Of a stretch of 20,628 nt of DNA, positions 1 to 9,368 are shown one piece after another. Source of the stretch: Chara braunii (taxonomy: Eukaryota > Streptophyta > Charophyceae > Charales > Characeae). The position numbers and the translations under genes are program-made. Location of the stretch: NCBI GenBank assembly GCA_003427395.1, contig BFEA01000335.1:86373-107000 (forward strand), read 5' to 3'. The notes below the pieces were generated by a model. That model was not told the origin of the DNA. It did not search any database and was given only the letters and a program-made list of their open reading frames with translations. The stretch's first letter is position 1, and each line of letters begins with the position of its first letter.

Positions 1-580
1 GCTGAAGTCGCCATAGCCAATTGAGAGTGAACTCGTATCTGAAAGCCATATCTCGAAGTTTTGAGTGGGCGCATGTCGCCAGTATGCTGCGTTGCTGTTT
101 ACATGCATGAAAAGTGTGTTTGAGAACGAGTCTGATTGCAGAGCCAAGGATCCGCAAAGTAATCTAAAGGACTCGAATGGACAATGCAACGTTAGCAAAG
201 CATCACAAGCAATGTACATCCAGATACAAACGAAAATAGCACAATTTAGCGCAGTGGAAGACTCAAAGATATGGCCTGACCGGTCAGATACTGACACGAC
301 ATCCCATCATACACCACACATGTGAGAGAGGGAGGAGGGACCGCATACACAGAAGAAAGGTCCCTCCTTGCATACGTGCATGGGGGAGATGCCACGGATG
401 AGAGATGTGGGGAGAGGCGAGACGAAGACAGAGGTGAGGGAGAAGACCAAGATCGCGATAGCGAAGTCCAAAAATAGTCTCCCTCCCGAATGTCCAATCA
501 ATGTCTGCCACAAAAATGTTGAATCAGATCCTGGGCCTGATGCCCGATGTAACCTCTGTCGGTAACCTCTCTCTGAAGCA

Positions 581-660
581 GAAGAAGAAAAAGAAGAAAA
601 AGAAGAAAAAGAAGAAGAAGAAGAAGAAGAAGAAGAAGAAGAAGAAGGAGAAGAAGGAGA
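581..660. repeat. (GAA)n microsatellite in copy A
   Basis: About 80 bases of almost pure GAA/GAAAAA on the plus strand, continuing less regularly to about 705. It lies where copies B and C have a GAAGAAGAA stretch followed by (CT)n, so the same purine seed appears to have expanded differently in this copy. Lysine-rich and serine/phenylalanine-rich readings through it are low-complexity artefacts. Confidence 0.9.
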
Positions 661-750
661 AAGGAGGGAGAAGAGATGGAGGGCGAGACCAGGAAGAAGA
701 AGAAGATGCCGTCCTCCTTGCTGTCTCACCTGCAGGTAACTGCCGCCATG

Positions 751-813
751 TACTGACTGCCGTCGTGGTCCTGTGCAGGTCGCTGGCGTCGAGCGTAGCT
801 ATGGCACCCAGGT
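751..813 (+). promoter_or_regulatory. splice-like module, copy A
   Basis: TACTGAC (751-757) is followed 22 bases after its branch-type A by an AG acceptor ending at 778. A 33-base exon-like segment (779-811) then contains ATGGCACC, followed by AG/GTAAAT with the GT at 812-813. The same order occurs in copies B and C. The signals are visible; splicing itself is inferred and no transcript evidence is available. Confidence 0.35.
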
Positions 814-963
814 AAATGCCACCGACGTAGGTATGGCCTCCGCCCCTCTCCCTAACTACACCTCTACCTCTACCTCCAGCGTAGCGCTGTAGTGTTGCAG
901 CGCTGCTCCAGTAGCGCGTCACCCAAGAAGTGAGCTACTCAAACTGTGTGCCTACCCAGCCAT

Positions 964-989
964 GGCCCAGCTATAAGTAGCACTGGGCC
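964..989. promoter_or_regulatory. palindrome-flanked TATA box, copy A
   Basis: GGCCCAG (964-970) and CTGGGCC (983-989) are perfect 7-bp inverted arms around CTATAAGTAG. The same place in copies B and C has a TATATA core between GGGCC and GGCCC arms. It is a core-promoter candidate for the LTR-like repeat, and the palindromic frame makes its direction ambiguous from this copy alone. Confidence 0.4.
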
Positions 990-1333
990 GGCCGGTCTGC
1001 CTCTGTGTGCCTACGGTCCTGTGCCCAAAACGTGGGCCTATGGGTCTGGGTCCCGACCGGACGTCCACACCCTGTACCTGGCCCAGGGAGGCCTGCCTCC
1101 TGGTGAACCTGGCCCAAGGCGCGGCCTTGAGGACTGCAGGTCTGAAACGACGCCTGAACAGACAAAAATAGGACACCAAATAAATAAATAAATGCTGTCT
1201 TGAATCGAATCCTGCGGCCTAAGGGCCAACCGTGGGCCTCCAGGGCGCGCGTCCGAAGGGCATGTGGCCTGGGGGCCCTCAGCAACCGTCGGGCCCCCAA
1301 AATGGGGCCCGTGTGCAGGCTCAACATGTAACA

Positions 1334-2359
1334 TAGAGGGAGTCTACGATCCTGGGGGCTAGACAGAGTTGTCGGTGGCTAGAAGACTTCAGAGGGAGGA
1401 GAGTTGGTCATCTCAAACAAGGCTGAGGAGATTGGCATGCAACGAAGCAACCAGTCCAGGAGTCAAAAGGGAAGATTCTTCTTTACCCATAGGGGTAATT
1501 AAAGAAGGGTCTTGGGAGCAAGGAGGGGGAGCAGCGCTGTTGGGAGCGCTGCACCCCGCTGAACCGGCGCACCAGGCAGAGACGAGCTCGGACGCGTGCA
1601 CAGAGAGTTTCAGAGTCGGGCGAGGTGGGCGTCTGGTGTGCGGGAGCTTACACATGGAGCACACTTTCGCATGGAGGGTCTCACGAACCGGGTGATGCTG
1701 GAGTTTGGAGTGTGGAAGCCTACACGTGGAGCACCTTCTTTCTGCTGCCATGCAACGGAGGAGAAGAAGATGCTAGGCGAGGAGATCTTTGAAGGACAGC
1801 GATGGGGCACTGGGGGCATAGCTCGTGAAGGAGAGTGGGGAGTAGAGTGGTGGAGAGTGCTGGGGAGTGAGGGTAATTCGGGTGGAATCTGGTTTCCTCC
1901 TCTTCAAGCACTTTCGCGTCAGAATCTCTCTCTCTTATTTTCTTTCCCCTATTATTTTCCCTACGGCTTTCCCTTCTTCTTCTCTTGCCCGTTTGATATC
2001 ATAGTTATGGCCAGGCAGGCTGTGGAGTTGATGCGAGCATTATCAGCTGGCTGGTTTGAAGCATCTTCGTGGTTTGTTGGAGGCGCCTTCGTTGGCTGGT
2101 ATAGATCGATAAAATCTGGCGTTTTTGTTCAACGAAGGTGGGGGGAAGGGGGGTTTCGAGGATTGCAACCGGTTGGAATCTGCTCGGCGGGATCAGCGGC
2201 GTCTTCCGTTAGGAGGTGACAGGGAGAGACGTTCCCTCCCCTCTCGAGGCTGCCAGATAGGGGCCGTTGGCGGGCTCAACGGTTTGTCTTACAACATGGC
2301 ATGGCTCGCTGGAGAAGGGGAGCTTTGTTATGGTCCGATAATCTTCATTGTTTGACCTA
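1334..2359. other. no recognisable gene; long open frame
   Basis: The plus strand has an open frame from a GTG near 1596 to 2219 (207 codons). Its first half is Gly/Trp/Arg-rich. From an ATG at 2008 it reads a cleaner segment of about 40 residues with hydrophobic and aromatic residues (MARQAVELMRALSAGW and onward), preceded by a pyrimidine-rich run. I recognise no domain, no homologous family and no clear start signal, and base composition alone could keep this frame open. It could be an exon of an unknown host gene, the 5' part of a transposon, or chance. Confidence 0.2.
1636..1734. repeat. imperfect direct repeat pair, 74-bp offset
   Basis: GTGTG(C)GGAGCTTACACATGGAGCAC-type sequence at 1636-1662 recurs at 1710-1734 with a few changes and one short gap. 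Both lie in the same reading frame of the open stretch described above, so that part may have grown by tandem duplication. Confidence 0.5.
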
Positions 2360-2959
2360 TGCTAGGATGGTCCAGTAAGAACACGAGGCCGCTGAGATGC
2401 TTTATGCTGATGAAGGAGGAGGTGAGGTTTTGAGAGAGGAGGGGACAGATTGAATTGCGTCGATTGACGATCTCTTTTGAGGCTAGTTAAGGGAGCATGC
2501 CCGAATGTTTACCTTGTTCTAGTCGGTCTATTTTTCTTTTACAACACATAGTTCCTTGATAACCCAATACTGTTTGAATGATGGAGTCCTTAGCATAACG
2601 TGATTTCCCAAAAATTCCCGTAATGGAATACCTGATGTCTGTTCTTATAATCAGCCAAAATTACTTCAGAATATACGCTTGAACGCAATCTCTGAAATAA
2701 TTACGTCATAAAGACTCATAATTACGTTTCTTAAATATGTACTCCTGAAATACGACCTGATAATTGCTTCGCAAGTTCTGATATTCGAACCCAAAATTTG
2801 AATTTACAAATTGGTGAATTTCTTGATAATTGCCTTCGTATCAATTCTAATTTTGAATTAGAGTCTAAATCGATCACTTTAGTTTCCTTTCTAGCTTAAG
2901 GTGGGAATTACCTGATTCGTAAGGTAGAATCAGTTTCAATTTTCAACAGTGATTACTTA
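2360..2959. other. AT-rich intergenic stretch, no gene seen
   Basis: Base composition turns abruptly AT-rich from about 2510, with no long open frame on either strand. It holds a perfect 7-bp-arm inverted repeat with a 3-base loop (2846-2862) and two related words containing TGATAATTGC followed by TTCG, about 66 bases apart (near 2759 and 2825). I see no coding or RNA signature. Confidence 0.6.
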
Positions 2960-3599
2960 AGTAAATGGTCTTTTTTTGGTTCTTAGTAATTGAGCCTCAG
3001 TTTGTGATGTTTTGGTTTTGGGGTCATAGGTATCGAATGGAATATCTCGTTTAGGGTTGGAGCCCCGCCCTACGAGGGTTACACAAGGTGGGTGGTGTGA
3101 TCTTTGAGAGGGTAGGGGCGGTATTGAGGGTTTGTCCTTTTCTGGGCCACGCTGATCTTTGGGTCGGATCAACTACGGCAGTTGGGGAGAGAGGACAAGG
3201 GGTGCTGATGTCAGCAAGGTGAGAGTCGAGAGGGCTGTTCCGCTTGGAGGGGGCGGGGGAAGGAGGGAAGGGGGATCTTCGGCTCTGCGAGGGCATACTT
3301 TAGGGGGTACTGTATGCATCTGAGGGAGCAGGTGTGTTATTTTGGGGGCTGTTCTGAATTGGGGCGGGGAGGTGAGGGAGGCAGTAAACGGACAGGGGGT
3401 TGTTCTTTTGAGGAAAGGAATAATCCCCTTGGTTCTTGTGACCCCTCTATATGTACCTGAGACTTCAATAGGCGTTGGAGTTTCCACGGGGAGAGAGGGT
3501 GATTTTTACCCTCCTTCCCTCTTCCTGTGGAAATATTGGGCGTTGGTGTTCATCAGAGTCTTCTGAATCTTTTGAATTCCTGTTTTCCCTTATTGGAAA
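2960..3599. other. G-rich stretch upstream of LINE repeats, no gene seen
   Basis: The plus strand is markedly G-rich (many GGGG words, few C runs). Open frames here on both strands are short and proline- or glycine-rich, as expected from composition. The G-over-C skew continues into the 314-bp repeat at 3600, so this may belong to the 5' region of the same LINE, but I see no boundary. Confidence 0.4.
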
Positions 3600-4114
3600 T
3601 TCTTCAAAGGTTTGGTGCTGGACGCAGGGGGTTGTGGTGGTTGTGATGGTGGGAGACGACGCGCCCTGCGGTGAAGGGGCTAGCCTGTAGGGTTGAAATA
3701 GGGTACAACAGCGATGGAGATGGTGACTTCATCGCGGTAAGACTTGCCGGAGTAGGATGAGAAGGATTTTTGTGGGATATCTGCAACCAGTGCTTGATCC
3801 GAGGTTTGGGGTTGTTTTCTTGTGTAGATTGCATAGTTGTCATTCTCAGCCTAAGCCGGGTTATGGCCCCGGTATTTCGAAGATTTTCCATAAATTTCTC
3901 AAAAACGAAGAAATTCTTCGAAGGCTTGGTGCTAGTGGCAGGGGGTTGTGGTGGTTGTGATGGTGGGAGAGGATGCGCTCTGCGGCGAAGGGGCTAGCCT
4001 ACAGGGTTGAAGTAGGGTATAGCAGCGGTGGGGATGGTGGCTCCATTGTGGTAAGACTTGTTGGAGTAGGGCTGTGAAGTTTTTTTGTGGGATATCTGCA
4101 ACTAGTGCCTGAAG
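3600..4114 (+). repeat. tandem repeat, 314-bp period (about 1.6 copies)
   Basis: Sequence from 3600 recurs from 3914 with a constant 314-base offset for about 200 bases. Landmarks are GCAGGGGGTTGTGGTGG, AAGGGGCTAGCCT and GTGGGATATCTGCAAC. Identity by eye is around 85-90 percent. The second unit is cut off near 4114. Part of the unit (3842-3880) appears again at 4683-4722. Tandem units ahead of the coding region resemble promoter monomers known from some L1 5' UTRs, though that role is inferred. Confidence 0.75.
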
Positions 4115-4238
4115 GAAGGATGATCAGATCTACAACTATGGCACTTTCTGGTGGCTTGACTGGTATATGCCGTAATCCTGAGTCCGGGGGGTTTGCGAAG
4201 AGACGAGGCCAGAACGACGCTGGTCGGTGCTAGGGCTT

Positions 4239-4455
4239 GGTCGCGCTGCCCTGTAACTCAAGTTGTACGAGGGCATGAGACCTGGTTGAGAGATCTAGGG
4301 AGTTGTCGAGGGTGGAAGCCACTCTAGTGTCTTTTGGTGAGCTGATGCCTAGTCGACGCTGACCGGAGCCGGGGCGGGTCGCATTGCCCTGTGGCCTAGC
4401 AGGTGGGGGGGTTCTGGGGTGGGTCGTGCCACTCTGTAACCTAGCAGTTGGGGGC
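4239..4455 (+). repeat. three diverged GGTCG...CCTGTA repeats
   Basis: Related segments at 4239-4260, 4377-4401 and 4422-4455 share GGTCG(C/T)-(G/A)C-TG/AC-CCTGT and, in the last two, CCTAGCAG(G/T)TGGGGG. Spacing is irregular (about 138 and 45 bases). They lie in the LINE 5' region and suggest repeated duplication there. No gene is seen between 4115 and 4760. Confidence 0.45.
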
Positions 4456-4682
4456 GTGAGGCGTGGTAGAGATTGGGCATCGGGGTATAGGGGTGAGGCA
4501 GGTAGGGTTGGGCCGCTGAAAGGCACCAAGGCAGGTGTTTTTTTGGGTCTGAATTCTCCTTTGAGCCAAGGTTCGAAAAACAAAAGGGTCCTTTGAATTT
4601 AGCACTGCATAGATGTCTGATTTCTTCCATTAGCCCCTTCGAGGCTGTTTCTTTAGTACTTGGTGTAAGTTGTTCTCAAAAT

Positions 4683-4722
4683 TTTCTCAGCCGAAGCCGG
4701 GTAATGGCCCCGGTGCTTTAAT
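4683..4722 (+). repeat. third partial copy of the 5' repeat, with hairpin
   Basis: CTCAGCC-AAGCCGGGT-ATGGCCCCGGT is shared with 3842-3880. Both copies carry inverted CCGGG and CCCGG arms separated by seven bases. The shared placement before the coding region suggests a preserved 5' UTR element. Confidence 0.5.
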
Positions 4723-4799
4723 ACTTGTGTATTTTTACGGGACACTGGGCCCGGTTCCCAGCTAGTGTTGCTCCCCACGAATAGATTGGAGCATTTTGT

Positions 4800-4820
4800 C
4801 CCCCCCCCCCCCCCCCCCCC
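4800..4820 (+). repeat. C21 homopolymer
   Basis: Twenty-one C in a row, then GCCCC and an A7-T-A6 run. It sits immediately before the ORF1 remnant. Such a run is unstable to replicate and to sequence, so its length may not be exact. Confidence 0.9.
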
Positions 4821-4822
4821 GC

Positions 4823-5388
4823 CCCAAAAAAATAAAAAAGGGTCTTGCAGGGGATGTGTGGAGAGACCTACCTGTGCAAGACGCCTGCAAAGGGTTTGGC
4901 TTGTACGGCCATACTACCTACCTGTGCATGACGCCTGCAAAGGGTGTGGCTTGTACGGCCATACTAAGTGTCCGTGTCAAAACAAGCTGGTCACCACGAG
5001 GGTGCAGCCTCAAGTAGAGGATGAGGCACCTTCAACATGGGAAAGCACTGCAAGCAGTTCCCAGGGGATACACATCCGGCCCGTAGAAGTTGTAACCACT
5101 TCTGCGCATGTTGAGTTGGCAGACGTTCCCTCACCATCTCAAATGGTGGCCAAGGTTATTGACTCCTTAGTCACCCCGCAGGCACATCCGGACCACATGA
5201 TGCTCTGTTCATGCGGTGTGTCCGAGTCCTTAGAGAAGCTAGATGAAAAGTGGTCTAAAAAAAAAGACCTGCTAGCCTTCTGGGTGGTGACTGCTAAAGG
5301 TCCTCGAGGTGTGGTAGATGTCCGTGTCCGTGGACACGGTCTCGAAAAGGGGCACTCGCAGGTACGGATTCAATCGGGACTACACTAG
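4823..5388 (+). pseudogene. LINE ORF1 remnant with CCHC zinc knuckle
   Basis: LINE ORF1 proteins bind the element RNA as part of the retrotransposition complex. The open plus-strand frame ending at 5388 contains CKGCGLYGHTKCPC (about 4939-4980), which fits C-x2-C-x4-H-x4-C, the retroviral-type zinc knuckle common in plant LINE ORF1 proteins. Downstream it is Ser/Thr/Val-rich with no motif I can name. The usual N-terminal part of a plant ORF1 protein is not seen, so this is a fragment. A 50-bp tandem duplication (4867-4966) precedes and overlaps the knuckle. Because 50 is not a multiple of three, the first duplicate is read in another frame, where the second knuckle Cys is a Phe. An in-frame run from the poly(C) tract gives only low complexity. 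No credible start codon can be chosen. Confidence 0.6.
4867..4966 (+). repeat. 50-bp tandem duplication over the zinc knuckle
   Basis: Positions 4867-4916 and 4917-4966 match with exactly 50-base spacing and two visible differences (A/T near 4879 and T/G near 4896). The unit encodes the front of the CCHC knuckle. It shifts the reading frame by two bases, so it is inactivating. Confidence 0.9.
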
Positions 5389-5679
5389 TGGTGTTTGTGT
5401 GCGGAAGCTGCGCACGAGGGACCAAGTGTAGCGGCTGTAGAGATCTGTAGAGTTTACCGCAGCCAACAAAAAATCAACAGTGTGTCGGGGCTACACGATA
5501 ATTGTAGTCAGTACCCCTTGCTAAGGGGAAAGGCAAATGCAGACGATAGTCTCATTGTCGTGAAGCGACAAGCTTCCTGTTACGCATTGCTTGGATGTAC
5601 CACTTCGTGGTTGGAGTCTTCCTACGCGGACAGAGAGAACCAAGGGGTGGAAAATCTATCTTATCTCTAAATCTCCGAG
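5389..5679 (+). other. ORF1-ORF2 junction; endonuclease not recognised
   Basis: A plus-strand frame is open from 5395 to 5667 (91 codons), but it shows none of the apurinic-endonuclease-type motifs that normally start LINE ORF2 (the N/E catalytic blocks, GDFN and SDH). I cannot assign it. Either the roughly 230-residue endonuclease has been deleted here or it has decayed beyond recognition. Confidence 0.4.
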
Positions 5680-7194
5680 GGGCAGGCCTTGGAAGACCTC
5701 TTTTGAGAGAGAAAATGTTGTCGCTAAGTATCCAGATCGGTTCTCAAAGCTAGAAAGCATCCAGGTGGTTGTAAAACAAACATGGGAAAAACACTCACCT
5801 AGGTTGCAAGAAGAGTGCTTGGTAACAGGCTTCGCAGAGGGATTACATAAGGTCAGTGTGGGACTAAGCAAAGAATCAAGGAAGGAGGCAAAAAAAAGAA
5901 GGGAAAGACAAGAACTACTAGAGTCCGTAATAGAGATCGCAAAATTTAACTTATCCCGCGACTCGGGCTCCCCCTAATACGAAGCCCTACTCAAGACAGC
6001 AAAAGAGGAACTAGCCCAATGTGCGAACTGGAAAAGGAGAGGCCTGAGCATCAGAGCGAGAGTAAAAGACTGGGAAAGCAATGAAGCCATGACCAAATTC
6101 TTCTTCCAAAAGATTAATGCGAATAACAGAAACAACAGAATTATGGAGCTAGGAGACGACGAAGGGAGAATAAGGAGCAACCAAGGCGACCTCCTACAAA
6201 TTGCAGCGAACTTCTACAAGAAGCTATATACCTCTCAATCTCTTCCAGAAAATAGCCACTCTATACAAAGGGCTAGGGAAAATTTCATGAAGTATTTAGA
6301 TAGAAATATAAAACCAGAAGTTGTAGCATACTTAGACAAGGAACTCTCCATAGAGGAAATTCATAGGGCTCTAGAAGGCATGAAATCAAATAAAGTACCA
6401 GGTATAGATGGCTTGACAAAGGAGTTCTGGCAGGAATTTTGGCCAGTACTAGGTGAAAATCTCTTCCGTTTCCTCCAGGAGGCCTACAAGAAAAGGAAGC
6501 TTAGGAGAAGATATCAGCACGGGAGTAGTAACACTCCTCTATAAGAAAGGAGAAAAGGAAGATATAAGAAACTATAGACCAATCACTCTCCTACCAGTAG
6601 CCTACAAGATATTAGCAAAAGCACTGGCAAATAGAATAAAAAACGTGACAGATAAAGGTTTCCACTTAGACCAAACAGGTTTTATTCCGGGTCGATACAT
6701 CTTAGACAACGTAGTCTGCCTTAATGAAGCGACCAAATTAATAAGAGACAAGAGGATACAAGCAGCAATACTATTCTTCGACTTTGAGAAAGCTTACGAT
6801 CAAGTAAATTGGGATTTTCTATAAATGTATACGAAAAAAATAGGGGTAGGACTAGTGTTCAGAAAGTGGGTTAAAGCCCTGTACGCAGACGCAAAAGGGA
6901 AGGTGCAGGTAAATGGTTTTTTATCGGATACATACAAAATGTCAAGATCAGTTAGACAGGGAGACCCCTTAGCAGCACCGATATTCCTATTTGTAATGGA
7001 AGCCATCACAACCTTCCTCAGGAAGGACCCCTCAATAGAGAGGTTACAAACCGTGAACAACAATCACAGTAGACGAATTCAACTACCCACGACAATGTTA
7101 TTTGCAGAGTGACTTAACAATTTTGATAAGAGCATCAGACTCATCCTTTCAAGCATTAACAAGAGCAATGTAGGCATTCGAACTTGCATCAGAA
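5680..7194 (+). pseudogene. LINE ORF2: linker and reverse transcriptase, broken
   Basis: ORF2 reverse transcriptase copies the element RNA at the nicked target. Reading order is a Lys/Glu-rich linker (5680-6090), palm entry KSNKVPGIDGLTKEFW (about 6390-6430), YRPITLLPVAYKILAKALANRI (about 6574-6640), QTGFIPGRYI, motif A with FDFEKAYD (first Asp at 6780-6782), motif B RQGDPLAAPIF (about 6954), then motif C. Inactivating changes are an in-frame TAA at 5975-5977, a frameshift near 6490 between the IDGL block and the YRP block, TAA at 6822-6824, an apparent one-base insertion at 7107-7110 that replaces the second Asp of the catalytic FADD box with a stop, and TAG at 7171-7173. The frames used are 2, then 3, then 1. 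The L1 clade is inferred from motif style. This is a clear pseudogene. Confidence 0.88.
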
Positions 7195-8649
7195 ATGAAG
7201 ATAAATTGGAGGAAAAAAGTAGGATGGTGGAACGCAGATTCAACACCCCCCCAAGCCACAGAGGAAACACAAGGTCTACAATGGATGAATCACAAAGACC
7301 CCGTTAGGTTCCTGGGCATAGCAGTCACCATGTCGGGGTGCAGCAAATCAATTGCCGCTAACCTGCTTGCAGCAGTCATGAATAAGTACACAGGTTGGCA
7401 AAGGGTATACACATTATTGATGGGAAGGGCCCTAGTAATTAACTCATCAGTCTTCTCCATGATCTGGTACACAGCTTCAATTTGGGACCCACCAAAAAAC
7501 TTCACCAAGGATCTAAAGAAAAAAACAGCCGCCTACCTATGGACGGGAGATGCCTCTAGGGATCACTTCATTACAAAAGTAGCATGGAAATATGTAATAA
7601 ACCCAACTAGCAGAGGAGGTATCGGTCTCATAGATCCGGCAGCGGAGTACAAAGCGTTGCAAGCTAAATGGATACTAAGATTAATTCTAAAAACCAGAAC
7701 TTCCATGGCAAGAAATGGCGCTGTACCAAGTCAGAAATTTACTGCCATTCAAAACACTCGAGAGCATTGAAGGCCACACTTGGCTTATGAATAGACACTG
7801 GGCTCCGAGGAGGGAAGGTACGAGGCTCGGACCAGGAGGACCCCCCCCTAGCGTCGATCCACCAAGCCAACATTGGGCAAAACTAATTGCAGCATGGAGG
7901 GAAGCACTACCACAAAGGAGAAGGGGACCAAACACAAAAGAGGAAGTCTTACGTCAACCCTTATTCGGAAATGAATTACTAACAGATCATCATGAAGTGC
8001 CCTGGACTCTTCTAGGAAAGGATAAGAGATGGAGGGTGTGGGTAGAAAAGGGCATATGGAAAGTAGCACACCTATGGGATGACAAAAGTTGAAGATGGAA
8101 AACGGAAGAAGAACTAAGATCAAGCTTACGGGGGGTACATAATCTGCAAAAGAATCTCGAAGCGCTGATAGATAGCATACCAATAGCCTGGAGGAAGCTG
8201 TTGAAAGAGGACAAGGCATGGAAAAAGGGGGATTGGGCAACCTTAAAAATCCAAAACGAGCCCTCTGTAGCCCTTCGCTTCATCAAACAGTCGACGACTA
8301 ATGGAGATATAGCAACCTTTGAGGTCCATGAGTTAGAAGTAATAGGGAAAGAAATCACAAAAGTGCGAAGAAACTCACTAACAAAGCTGGAATTCAACAC
8401 TCAGGATCTGCAGAAAGTCAGAGAATTAAAGAACGAGCAAAGGAGTGAGAAGGGGAAGAGAGGAAATGCAAAAGACCCCATCTGGCTGTTTAGGCCGGAC
8501 AGGGACATAAGAGAATTGGAAGTGGACCCTAGGGAATGGGGCTGGTACGAAGAAAGAGGAAGGGGCAGAGCCAAGAAGTGGATAGCATTGCACGAGTACT
8601 CAGTTCAAGTAGGTTACAAGTCTAGATGCAAGGCGGAAATCCACTCCCA
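7195..8649 (+). pseudogene. LINE ORF2: region after the RT palm, broken
   Basis: This continues ORF2 after the catalytic box. Family-typical blocks are KINWRKK just after motif C, VRFLGIAVT (about 7300-7325), a thumb-type block WQRVYTLLMGRALVINSSVF, a PPKNFTKDLKKKTAAYLWTG block, and GGIGLIDPAAEYKALQAKWI (about 7615-7675). A frameshift near 7705 moves the reading from frame 1 to frame 2, where EGHTWLMNRHW continues the normal order. A TGA at 8090-8092 then interrupts frame 2, which stays open afterwards to 8656. That last stretch is highly charged (Lys/Glu/Arg) and is not recognisable as a separate domain. No RNase H signature is visible here. Confidence 0.75.
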
Positions 8650-9368
8650 GCAATAACCGCAAGATGGGAGAGGGACCTCCAAATTGACCCAAGTAGGCTG
8701 GGTTCAATCCCATGGACCTACTATGCCTCAATCAAACCCCAAAGGATAAAAAGCTAGCAATGGTTAATAATATACCATGCACTACCGTAAATGCCTGGCT
8801 GGACAAAAGGCGCAGGGAGGAAAAACGATCACCAACATCTGCAATGTGCCAAATGTGCACGGGGCATCAAACGGAAACGTTAACCCACTGCCTACTAGAA
8901 TGTCAACACGCCAAGGCCATATGGGACAGGTGCAAAACAGTTTGGTTCAACATTACCGCCTGAGACTACCCAACGGACCAGTTTCTCCTCTTTAGGGTGC
9001 CGGAAGAGAATAAAGAGCTATTGGAACTCATGAGGAAAGCCACACTATGGTAAATATGGAAAGCGAGATGTGGGGGAACAATAGGAAAAAAGAAAATATC
9101 CACGAATGAATCTTGGGAAGAGGCCAAGGAATTAATGGAGGCGGAAATCGGAGTAGAATGGAAGCATACACTAAGGAAAATGGACAAAGAAGCGGACACC
9201 CAAAGGAAGACTAGAATGCAAAAAGAATTCAAAGAAAAATGGTTGAAAGAAGGGTTAATAGCGCAAATAACAGAAAGATCGATCTGCTTTACGAAATGGT
9301 GCGAGCTAGGAGTGGACAGGCAAAGAATGGAATTTGGGGAGACGAAACCCATGGAACGAGGCCAGTAA
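8650..9368 (+). pseudogene. LINE ORF2 C-terminus with RT zinc-binding motif
   Basis: CQMCTGHQTETLTHCLLECQ (about 8847-8906) fits C-x2-C-x8-H-x4-C followed by another Cys, the zinc-binding motif that ends many plant LINE ORF2 proteins (zf-RVT). It is followed by the usual HAKAIWDRC context and later IWKARC. Reading begins in frame 1 near 8650 (WERDL...IPWTYY), moves to frame 3 near 8745, and then meets in-frame TGA at 8961-8963 and TAA at 9051-9053. The last open part (9054-9368) is rich in Lys and Glu and ends at TAA 9366-9368, the probable original ORF2 end. No tethered RNase H domain follows the finger. Confidence 0.75.

Larger units (their letters stand above)
96..1333 (-). mobile_element. 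LTR-like repeat, copy A (diverged)
   Basis: This stretch aligns in order with two better-preserved copies at 13142-14170 and 18383-19784. Shared landmarks include a segment near 150-330 with the words GCAGTGGAAGACT and ACATGTGAGAG, a microsatellite in the middle, a short splice-like module at 751-813, and a TATA-bearing palindrome at 964-989. The left edge begins TGTTTACATGC and the right edge ends CATGTAACA, matching the TGATACATGC and CATGTAGCA edges of copy C. By eye, identity in the left 200 bases is roughly three quarters, so this is the oldest copy. I see no primer-binding site beside it and the flanks (GTTGC and TAGAG) do not match, so no target duplication is visible. The strand is inferred from copy C. 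It carries no believable protein. Confidence 0.6.

Noticed and set aside
501-922. Lys-rich (plus) and Phe/Ser-rich (minus) frames through 580-660
   Set aside because: They are products of the (GAA)n microsatellite.
4765-4822. ORF1 N-terminus with a polyproline run
   Set aside because: The prolines come from the C21 homopolymer, whose length and frame are unreliable.
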